Shown here: positions 44,832 through 51,781 of the stretch, one piece after another
How the letters are laid out: each line of letters begins with the position of its first letter
How positions within the stretch are numbered: the first letter of the stretch is position 1
NCBI GenBank assembly: GCA_963783855.1
Contig: CAWAPE010000003.1
Location: 218,537-282,536, forward strand
DNA from: JAKAGZ01 sp963783855
GTDB lineage: Bacteria > Bacteroidota > Ignavibacteria > Ignavibacteriales > Ignavibacteriaceae
Direction: 5' to 3'
DNA: 64,000 bases
Program-made: the position numbers and the translations under genes
Notes under the pieces: model-generated
The model's input: only the letters and a program-made list of their open reading frames with translations
The model's database searches: none
What the model was told of the DNA's origin: nothing

Positions 44832-45148
44832 AATTTTATTTTGCCTGTTAGGATATCTTTGAACATAACGAAATCGCTTGCCAGGCTATAGAAAGGATAA
44901 TCAAAAGTAGCCGGCCTGTTTTTCTCAATCTTAAAATGTCCTACCCACGCAAAACCGTAACCGAAAACCGGCAGAAGTATAAGAAAAATCCAATTCTGGG
45001 ATATTAGAACATATATAAAAGTAAGAATGACCAGTAATGTACCCGTAAAATGGAGTCTGCGATTTAATCGATCACTGTGTTCAGTCAGATAAAACGAATA
45101 AAATTCGCTGAAGGAATTATATTCTTTTTGCATAATAGCCTCAGACAA
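44828..45148 (-). CDS. DUF962/Mpo1-like small membrane protein
   Basis: 106 residues with two hydrophobic segments (TLLVILTFIYVLI; WIFLILLPVFGYGFAW). HSDRLNRRLHFTGTLL and the histidine-rich WVGHFKIEKNRPATFDYP fit the Mpo1-like family, an iron-dependent dioxygenase family known from yeast fatty-acid alpha-oxidation. Whether the bacterial member has that activity is not known. It is the third gene of a minus-strand group with the hydrolase and deacetylase. An in-frame ATG at 45133 (MQKEYN) is an alternative start. Confidence 0.85.
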   Translation of the reverse strand: MSEAIMQKEYNSFSEFYSFYLTEHSDRLNRRLHFTGTLLVILTFIYVLISQNWIFLILLPVFGYGFAWVGHFKIEKNRPATFDYPFYSLASDFVMFKDILTGKIKF

Positions 45149-45156
45149 ATAATAAG

Positions 45157-45915
45157 TTATTCACCGAAATATTTTCCCAGGAAACTTTTAACTGCATCCC
45201 AGTAAGCTTTACTATCATCAAATTTTTCAAATAAAGCTCTTGAGCCATGATGGCCTTGTGTTTTTGGCATAAACCAGGTTTTATTCTCAGATGGTATAGC
45301 ATTATAGATACTCAACCAGTTTCCCTTTTCTGCCTTGGCTGAAGTTATGAATACCGGGCAGGTAATGTCTTTTGCAGATTTTGTTATATATGTTTTGCTC
45401 TTTCCCGCTTTCTCGAAATATTCACCGGGAGAAAATGATAAAACTCCATCAATTGTCTTTGTATTGTCTCCGGCAAATTTTAAAACGAGTGCTGCTGAAT
45501 ATGAACTGCCCCAGATAATCAGTTTTCCCCTTACAAAATTTTCCTTTGCAAAATTAATTGCTGATTTGAGATCTGTAAGGGCATCGATATATGATGTGCC
45601 TTTATTCATTTTTTCAGCTGACAACTTTGTCATATTTTTTACGCCATTTACTTCATTACCGGATCGCTGATCAATTGCCATACAATTAAAACCCATCGTA
45701 TTAAGCTTAGGGGCTATTTCAATATACTCTCCGCGGCTCCACCCGGCCTGGTGAAAAAGCACAATAAACGGAGCAGTTTTTGCGTGAGTCATATAAAGAT
45801 CGGCAGTAATTGTAACGCCATCTTTAGCTTTAAATGTAATGGTTTTTTTACCTGAGGCTGTAAGAGTAATTGATAAAAATAAAATCAGCAATGAAATATT
45901 TATAAAGTTTTTCAT
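45157..45915 (-). CDS. Exported alpha/beta hydrolase (dienelactone hydrolase-like)
   Basis: About 252 residues from the chosen start. A signal sequence (INISLLILFLSITLTASG) is followed by an alpha/beta hydrolase fold: HQAGWSRGEYIEIAPKLN, nucleophile region WGSSYSAAL, where the usual last Gly of GxSxG is Ser, and the C-terminal QGHHGSRAL with the catalytic His. The ATG at 45915 (MKNFIN) is preferred over an upstream ATG at 45927 because GGGAT lies about 8 bases before it. It lies 18 bases after the deacetylase gene. Confidence 0.85.
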   Translation of the reverse strand: MKNFINISLLILFLSITLTASGKKTITFKAKDGVTITADLYMTHAKTAPFIVLFHQAGWSRGEYIEIAPKLNTMGFNCMAIDQRSGNEVNGVKNMTKLSAEKMNKGTSYIDALTDLKSAINFAKENFVRGKLIIWGSSYSAALVLKFAGDNTKTIDGVLSFSPGEYFEKAGKSKTYITKSAKDITCPVFITSAKAEKGNWLSIYNAIPSENKTWFMPKTQGHHGSRALFEKFDDSKAYWDAVKSFLGKYFGE

Positions 45916-45933
45916 TCTAAATCCCAATGATAA

Positions 45934-46890
45934 TTATTCACTTTTTATACCGGCGGCTTTCATTACAAATTCCGGCGTAGCAGGTTCATCTCCAAAAAAA
46001 TCTCTTCCTTTTCCTTCTGTAATTGCCCATCTATGTATCCAGCTAATTCCGGCATTTCCAAGATAAGAATCTTCGTGATTATAGGCATTATCTTCTAAAG
46101 CATCTTCTATCGAAATAAATTTGTATCCTTCATTTTTTATTGCTGTGAGTAACTCTCCAAGATGATCTGCGTTAATCCGGTTGGCATGCATAAGTAGAAT
46201 TTGTTTTACTTCGTAACCAAATAATTTTATCGATTGTTTCCTGTAATAATCAAATTTTGAAATCATATATGGAATGTAGGTTTTTGCTATACTATCTCTT
46301 AAAGCTTTATTATTTTTTCTTATCGCTATCTCATAAGCCCGTGCGAAAATCCAATCAGAATTATCGATTGTAACGGGAGCCATTTTATAGGAATCGTTTT
46401 TAAGAAACTGGTAATATTCCTTTATCTTTTCAGGATCTTTTCCGAATTGAAGATAAGGCTGTCTTAAATATTCAGGCTTTTTGTCATAGTTTGTAAGAAT
46501 CTCTATTAAAATTTTATCACATTTAAGCACTTCTCCCTTATAAGTTGCCAGGTCCGTATTATTTAAACTGGGATGGGTGAAAGTGTGATTTCCAAGGTCC
46601 AGACCGGCGTTTAACCACATCTTTAAAAGGTCAATTTTACTACTGTCTATTTTTCCATTTTTATAAAGTTTATTTCCGATTACAAAACCGATGGCCGGAA
46701 CTTTGTTCGCATTAATTGTGCTTAATAATTTTTGCGTAATCTCAATTTCTATATCAGGGTTCCTTGAAATTGTGACCACGGGAAGGTCATCAATTGTTAT
46801 AGCTACCTCATGTTGAGAATCATTCTGTGCATAAGAGCAGAAATTGAATATAAAAAATGCTGAAAATATTATGCTGACAAAAAGTTTCAT
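45934..46890 (-). CDS. Polysaccharide deacetylase (NodB-like), exported
   Basis: 318 residues with a signal sequence (FSAFFIFNFCSYAQ). The NodB motifs are VAITIDDLPV (catalytic and metal Asp pair) and LGNHTFTHPSLNN (HxxxH metal ligands), and RQPYLQFGK is the RxxPY motif. It would remove N- or O-acyl groups from an envelope or extracellular polysaccharide. It is first of three minus-strand genes with short gaps. Confidence 0.9.
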   Translation of the reverse strand: MKLFVSIIFSAFFIFNFCSYAQNDSQHEVAITIDDLPVVTISRNPDIEIEITQKLLSTINANKVPAIGFVIGNKLYKNGKIDSSKIDLLKMWLNAGLDLGNHTFTHPSLNNTDLATYKGEVLKCDKILIEILTNYDKKPEYLRQPYLQFGKDPEKIKEYYQFLKNDSYKMAPVTIDNSDWIFARAYEIAIRKNNKALRDSIAKTYIPYMISKFDYYRKQSIKLFGYEVKQILLMHANRINADHLGELLTAIKNEGYKFISIEDALEDNAYNHEDSYLGNAGISWIHRWAITEGKGRDFFGDEPATPEFVMKAAGIKSE

Positions 46891-46951
46891 TATTCCTCAG
46901 GATAATTAATATTAGCAGATGTGCGCACATGTAGAAAATAAGTAGTAATAA

Positions 46952-46978
46952 AAAAGCTCTTCATAAAGAAGAGCTTTT
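46952..46978 (-). terminator. Terminator after the first beta-barrel gene
   Basis: AAAAGCTCTTC, loop ATAAA, GAAGAGCTTTT: 11 pairs. On the minus strand, after the stop of the gene at 47000, it is followed by TTTT, so it ends that transcript. Confidence 0.88.
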
Positions 46979-46999
46979 AAGTATCAAAAATCTAAATAT

Positions 47000-47530
47000 T
47001 TATAAACCAAAACTAACACCACCGTTTATTCCAAACCAGTTTATCGTAGAGCCCGATTGGGAAATAACCCAGTACCTTGCATTGAGATCGAGAGCTAAAG
47101 TACCCACAGGACTTAGATTGAACCTTAAACCCAGTACGGGAGAAAACGCAAATTTTGTTGATGAGTTGGAGCCAGGTGCATTGGAATCATAATAAGCAGC
47201 ACCAACATCTCCGCCGACATAGGTTTTGAGACCAACACCGGGTGAAAAAAATCTTACTCCTAGCATAACAGGGACAACATAAAACTTATTCCCGGATAGT
47301 AAAGTATTATCATTATATTTCCACGTATTATATCCTGCTGATATTGCCAGTGAAAGTGGCAGTATAGGCAGGGAGAAACCAAATGAAAGGCTCCCACCAT
47401 AACCATTATTCAAAGCGTCCTTAGTATTACCTGAGGGGAATTGCATGCCTGCATTTATTGTTGTCTGGGCGAGGGAATTAGAACTGAAAAAAAATAAAAT
47501 AACAAAAGCAAATGCCGATAATTTTTTCAT
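47000..47530 (-). CDS. Small outer-membrane beta-barrel protein, copy 1
   Basis: About 176 residues from the chosen ATG at 47530 (MKKLSAFAFVILFFFSS), ahead of a signal sequence ending SLAQ. An ATG five codons upstream gives a less typical N-terminus. The mature part alternates polar and hydrophobic residues as an eight-stranded barrel would, with VGLKTYVGGDVGAAYY and a C-terminal NGGVSFGL that ends like an outer-membrane strand. It is paralogous to the next two genes; function unknown. Confidence 0.75.
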   Translation of the reverse strand: MKKLSAFAFVILFFFSSNSLAQTTINAGMQFPSGNTKDALNNGYGGSLSFGFSLPILPLSLAISAGYNTWKYNDNTLLSGNKFYVVPVMLGVRFFSPGVGLKTYVGGDVGAAYYDSNAPGSNSSTKFAFSPVLGLRFNLSPVGTLALDLNARYWVISQSGSTINWFGINGGVSFGL

Positions 47531-47640
47531 TGTTGTCTCCACCAATTTTTATTTGGGTTTAATTAAAGTTAAAGATTTCCGATGAAATTATCTAAGGTTA
47601 TTTATAAATATCGGCAGGAAAGTTTTAGGGTTGATAAATA

Positions 47641-47669
47641 AAAAGCCATTCTGTTTAGAATGGCTTTTT
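47641..47669 (-). terminator. Terminator after the second beta-barrel gene
   Basis: AAAAGCCATTC, loop TGTTTA, GAATGGCTTTT: a strong stem with T on the minus-strand exit, 22 bases after the stop of the gene at 47692. Confidence 0.9.
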
Positions 47670-47691
47670 ATAAAATAATTATTTTTACTAT

Positions 47692-48234
47692 TTAATTTAA
47701 CCCAAATACGATACCACCCTGAATTCCTAGCCATGAAGTCGTGGCACCATTTTTCGAAGCGCTGACATAATGAGCGTTTACATCTAGGGACATTGTTGGT
47801 GAGAAACCATATCTGAAACCAACCTGCGGTGACCAGGTAAATGCTGATTGTGAGGTACTGCCTGGAGCATCTGAAGATTGGCTCATAATACCAAGTTTTC
47901 CACCAATATAAGGTGTGAACATATTTCCAGCAGATTTAAACAGGTAATTAGCGCCGCCTAAAACTGTTAATCCCTTAAATTTATAATCTCCAAAAGCTGC
48001 TTTCATAGCATCGCTAAAACCGAACATATCATAACCAACAGTTGCAGAAAGTTCAACCGGTGAAGCAGGCATGGAATAATTTACAGTACCGGCAAAACCA
48101 AATCCGGTTTTTGCCAGATCTTTAAAATCTCCCATTGGTAGACCGGCACCTCCGCCTACACCCACGCTAACTTGTGAGTAAGCTAACCCTGTAAAAAGAA
48201 AAGAAATGATAAAAAGTAAGACTGCCTTTTTCAT
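47692..48234 (-). CDS. Small outer-membrane beta-barrel protein, copy 2
   Basis: 180 residues with signal sequence (VLLFIISFLFTGLAYSQ). GGGAGLPMGDFKDLAKTGFG and the pattern FTWSPQVGFRYGFSPTMSLD are shared with the two neighbouring copies. The end QGGIVFGLN is a barrel-type C-terminus. A GGAGGG Shine-Dalgarno precedes the ATG. The tandem duplication is old, since the copies differ widely outside these motifs. Confidence 0.78.
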   Translation of the reverse strand: MKKAVLLFIISFLFTGLAYSQVSVGVGGGAGLPMGDFKDLAKTGFGFAGTVNYSMPASPVELSATVGYDMFGFSDAMKAAFGDYKFKGLTVLGGANYLFKSAGNMFTPYIGGKLGIMSQSSDAPGSTSQSAFTWSPQVGFRYGFSPTMSLDVNAHYVSASKNGATTSWLGIQGGIVFGLN

Positions 48235-48331
48235 AAGAACCCTCCCAGATATTTATGTGATAATGAAATGTAATTGAAATATTTGAAAAATCAAATAATC
48301 AAAACGGACCATTTTAACTTAATTTTGAGCT

Positions 48332-48358
48332 AAAGCCGCCCACAGAAAGCGGCTTTTT
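48332..48358 (-). terminator. Weak hairpin after the third beta-barrel gene
   Basis: AAAGCCGC, loop CCACAGAAA, GCGGCTTT, then only a short T run on the minus strand. It sits 15 bases after the stop of the gene at 48373. Confidence 0.6.
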
Positions 48359-48372
48359 GCAAAAACACTAAA

Positions 48373-48915
48373 TTATAAGCCAAAAACAACACCTGCGTTA
48401 ATACCCAACCACGATGATGTAAAGCTATTCTTTGATGAACTTAAGTATGCAACATTTACATCAAGCGAGGTAATCGGTGAAAATCCATATCTAAAACCAA
48501 CTTCAGGGGACCATGCAAATTGACCGCTGGATGAGCCGCCCGGGGCACCGTTTTTAAAATTTACATATCCGAGTTTTGCACCTACATATGGTGTGAACTG
48601 CATTCCCGGCGCTTTTATCAGATATCTTGCGCCTCCCATAACTCCTATCGAAGTAAATTTGTAATCGCCGGCAACTGCTTTATAAGCATCGCTGAACCCA
48701 AAACTGTCCCAACTGCCTGTTATTGAAAATTCAACTGGAGCTGCAGGAAGACTAAAATTATATTCAGCTGAAATCCCATAGCCAGTATTACTGAAATCTT
48801 TGAAATCACTCATTGGTAATCTTAAGCCTGCATTTACACCAATTGTTTGTGCATAGCTGGTAGTAAACCCGATGAATAACAGAGCCAGAACAAAAAGAAC
48901 TGAAGATTTTTTCAT
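48373..48915 (-). CDS. Small outer-membrane beta-barrel protein, copy 3
   Basis: 180 residues with a signal sequence (VLFVALALLFIGFTTSYA-like, ending SYAQ). Shared motifs with copies 1 and 2: RLPMSDFKDFSNTGYGISAE and FAWSPEVGFRYGFSPITSLD; the end NAGVVFGL is a barrel-type C-terminus. Copies 2 and 3 resemble each other more than copy 1. Function unknown; the three may be differently regulated porin-like or surface proteins. Confidence 0.78.
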   Translation of the reverse strand: MKKSSVLFVLALLFIGFTTSYAQTIGVNAGLRLPMSDFKDFSNTGYGISAEYNFSLPAAPVEFSITGSWDSFGFSDAYKAVAGDYKFTSIGVMGGARYLIKAPGMQFTPYVGAKLGYVNFKNGAPGGSSSGQFAWSPEVGFRYGFSPITSLDVNVAYLSSSKNSFTSSWLGINAGVVFGL

Positions 48916-49227
48916 ATGTTTTCTTTTTATATTGTGAATGAAATATTTAATAAGTAATTCAAATACAGTCCCGATATTGTCCAGGCAATTTGATATTTTT
49001 GATATTAGCTTAAATTGTTTTTAATTTTATAAAACTGAGAAAAAAGAAAAACATTTAAAGACTTAGGCTTATTACTGCAGTATGTTTTTCTTTATTTGGA
49101 TCATATTACTTACAGAAACCGGGCGAAACATAATTCTTAAAAATGACACAAACAAGATAATTCTGATAAATAGCAAAAAAATATATAAAGCCGTTTATAT
49201 AATTGTTAACGGCTTTATTTAGGACTA
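48916..49227. other. Intergenic region between the beta-barrel gene and fabF
   Basis: 312 bases, AT-rich, no ORF or RNA gene seen. It must hold the promoter of the third beta-barrel gene and the 3' end of fabF with its hairpin at 49186-49217. Confidence 0.6.
49186..49217 (-). terminator. Terminator of fabF
   Basis: TAAAGCCGTT and AACGGCTTTA form a 10-pair stem around a 12-base loop. On the minus strand it is followed by TATATTTTTTT. It starts 10 bases after the fabF stop. Confidence 0.8.
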
Positions 49228-50484
49228 TTATTCAGAATATTTCTTAAATATTACGGTTGTGTTGTGTCCACCGAATCCAAATGCATTGCTCATAGAAAAA
49301 TTTACTTTCTTTTCTTCTGGCTTATTGAACGTGTAGTTCAATTCACACTCAGGGTCCGGATGCTCAAAATTAATGGTAGGGGGTACAATATCATTCACAG
49401 TTGCCAGAATTGTTGCTATGGCCTCAACAGCTCCTGCTGCTCCCAGCAAATGCCCAATCATACTCTTTGTCGATGATACGTTCATTTTCATTGCCTGTTC
49501 ACCAAAAACTTTTTGAATAGCTTTCGATTCACTTATGTCTCCAAGTGGTGTGGATGTTCCGTGCATATTAATATAGTCTACATCATCAGGTTTAATTTCA
49601 GCTTTTCTTAATGCCATTTCCATGGACAAAATAGCGCCTGCTCCCTCGGGGTGGGGGGCGGTAAAGTGATGAGCATCTGCTGAAAGTCCGTATCCGACTA
49701 TTTCAGCATATATTCTTGCTCCACGTTTTTTTGCGTGTTCTAATTCTTCAAGTACAAGGCTTCCGCTGCCTTCGCCCATTACAAATCCATCTCTTGTTTT
49801 ATCAAATGGACGGCTGGCTGTTGCAGGTGAATCATTTCTTGTTGACAATGCTCTTGAAGCATTAAATCCGCCAATTCCCATTTCATTTATTGCGGCTTCA
49901 CTTCCGCCTGAAATAATAACATCGGCATCGTCGTTTTTTATTAACATATAACCGTCAATCATATTATTATTTGCGGTTGCACAAGCTGAAACTATACAAT
50001 AGTTAGGTCCTCTGAATCCATATTGAATTGAAATGTAACCTGCTGCAATATCAGGTATCATCATTGGAATAAAGAAAGGAGATATTCTCGAAGGGCCTTC
50101 TTTTTCATTTATTGTTGCCTGTTTATAAAACGTTTGAATTCCTCCAATGCCGCTTCCGAATATTACTCCAATCCTGGCTCTTTCTGAATCACTAAGAGTT
50201 TCCGGATTAATTCCGCTATCTTTAATTGCTGTACCTGAAGTTGCAAGGGCATATTGAGCGTATGGATCCAATCTCCTGGAAGTTTTTTTATCCATAAAAT
50301 TTAATGGATCAAAACCCTTTAACTCGCAAGCGAATTTCGTTTCCAACCTGCTTGGATCAAAATATGTAATTTCGGCTCCACCACTTTTTCCGTCCATCAT
50401 GCTTTTCCAGTATTCATCAACCGAAAGTCCAATAGGAGTTAAAGCACCCATTCCGGTAACTACAACTCTTTTATGTTCTGCCAT
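49228..50484 (-). CDS. fabF: 3-oxoacyl-ACP synthase II
   Basis: 418 residues. It elongates fatty acids by condensing malonyl-ACP with acyl-ACP. The thiolase-fold catalytic triad is visible: Cys in IVSACATANN, His in NMHGTSTPLGD and His in SMIGHLLGAAGA; the end SMSNAFGFGGHN is typical. In many bacteria fabF follows acpP; here no ACP gene is adjacent and the upstream minus-strand gene is an acetyltransferase 131 bases away. A terminator lies just downstream. Confidence 0.97.
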   Translation of the reverse strand: MAEHKRVVVTGMGALTPIGLSVDEYWKSMMDGKSGGAEITYFDPSRLETKFACELKGFDPLNFMDKKTSRRLDPYAQYALATSGTAIKDSGINPETLSDSERARIGVIFGSGIGGIQTFYKQATINEKEGPSRISPFFIPMMIPDIAAGYISIQYGFRGPNYCIVSACATANNNMIDGYMLIKNDDADVIISGGSEAAINEMGIGGFNASRALSTRNDSPATASRPFDKTRDGFVMGEGSGSLVLEELEHAKKRGARIYAEIVGYGLSADAHHFTAPHPEGAGAILSMEMALRKAEIKPDDVDYINMHGTSTPLGDISESKAIQKVFGEQAMKMNVSSTKSMIGHLLGAAGAVEAIATILATVNDIVPPTINFEHPDPECELNYTFNKPEEKKVNFSMSNAFGFGGHNTTVIFKKYSE

Positions 50485-50615
50485 AAATTTCCCTTAATTG
50501 TTTATTTACTATGCTATTACTGTTGTTAGGAATTCAGAAAAATTCCTTCACAAGATAAAAATTTTTGAGCAATAAATATAGAAATGATGGGGCATTCGGA
50601 ATACATTTATGTTAA

Positions 50616-51110
50616 TTATGCATTATTTTCGAGTATTTTTGAAAATTTATCGCCTGTAACCCGAAAAACATTCCATTCGTCCATAGAAACCGCGCCAAGG
50701 TTCTTGTAAAAATCTATTGCTGGTTTATTCCAGTCGAGCACGCACCATTCAACTCTGCCGCAGTTTTTTTCTTTTGCATATTTAATCAGGGATAAAAGCA
50801 GTTTTTTCCCAATACCATTTCCACGGTATTCAGGCAGGACAAAAAGGTCTTCGAGATAAATTCCGGGTTTGCCAACAAATGTTGAAAAATTATAAAAGAA
50901 TAATGCCATCCCCGCGGGTTTGTTGTCAAATTCTGCAATTAATACTTCAGCAAATTCTTTTTCAAAAACATTTTCTCTTATATCATTTTCTGTAGCTACA
51001 ACTTCGTGTAATAACTTTTCATATTCCGCCAGCTGCTTAATCAGATTTAAGATAAGTGAAACATCATTGGGCTTTGCCTGTCTGATTACAAGATTGTTTT
51101 TATTTTCCAT
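50616..51110 (-). CDS. GNAT-family N-acetyltransferase
   Basis: 164 residues with the GNAT fold: N-terminal IRQAKPNDVSLILNLIKQLA, acetyl-CoA loop LPEYRGNGIGKKLLLSLIKY (R/Q-x-x-G-x-G/A) and the C-terminal WNKPAIDFYKNLGAVSMDEW. The overall pattern resembles diamine or polyamine acetyltransferases, but the substrate cannot be fixed from sequence. It follows the PAP2 gene by 15 bases. Confidence 0.88.
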   Translation of the reverse strand: MENKNNLVIRQAKPNDVSLILNLIKQLAEYEKLLHEVVATENDIRENVFEKEFAEVLIAEFDNKPAGMALFFYNFSTFVGKPGIYLEDLFVLPEYRGNGIGKKLLLSLIKYAKEKNCGRVEWCVLDWNKPAIDFYKNLGAVSMDEWNVFRVTGDKFSKILENNA

Positions 51111-51125
51111 AATGCTAAGTCTATT

Positions 51126-51689
51126 TTATTTATTTGTAATATTTTTTTGAGCAATAAATTCGTTTAATTTTATAGTACCAAGTCCGAAAAGGTAACCTAT
51201 GGATGATCCAAGAATTATTCCTCCAAGCATATCGGATGGATAATGGACACCAAGATAAATTCGTGAAAGGGCAACTAAGAACGCGGTGATAAAAAGCGGG
51301 TATTTTAGACTCGGATAAAGTTTGTAAAAAAAGAATGCCGCTGCAAAATTATTAACTGCATGGTTTGATGGAAAGGAATAGCCTCCGGCACATCCAATTA
51401 CTCTTCTTACATCATCAAGTGCATTACAGGGACGTACTCTTTCCAGGGCGTGTTTAATCAGGTTGCCGCATTGATCTGAAACCAGTATCACGAATATTAG
51501 CACAAGAACAGCAATTCTGCCTTTTTTGCCCCCTTTTGTAAGTAAAATCCCTATCAAAATTAAGTAGGCAATATACCAGCTGTGAACGTCTGTAATGATA
51601 GAAAAAAACTTGTCTAAAAATCCTGTGGCAATTGTATGATTAAAGAAATAAAAAATTGCCAGGTCAATTGAATATAGAAATTGTGTCAT
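51126..51689 (-). CDS. PAP2-family membrane phosphatase
   Basis: 187 residues with about five membrane segments. Unlike the tandem pair at 36-38 kb the acid-phosphatase motifs are close to canonical: KHALERVRP (motif 1), YSFPSNHAVNN (motif 2, Asn in place of Gly) and SRIYLGVHYPSD (motif 3). This is the pattern of undecaprenyl-diphosphate or lipid phosphatases of the inner membrane. It is the upstream partner of the acetyltransferase gene. Confidence 0.9.
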   Translation of the reverse strand: MTQFLYSIDLAIFYFFNHTIATGFLDKFFSIITDVHSWYIAYLILIGILLTKGGKKGRIAVLVLIFVILVSDQCGNLIKHALERVRPCNALDDVRRVIGCAGGYSFPSNHAVNNFAAAFFFYKLYPSLKYPLFITAFLVALSRIYLGVHYPSDMLGGIILGSSIGYLFGLGTIKLNEFIAQKNITNK

Positions 51690-51781
51690 ATAAATTTACT
51701 TTTGGTAAAAAGATTTTCCAGCCCGTACTCATTCTGATCAAAATTTATTAGATTGAATACTACTAAATATAGGGCGTCTGC

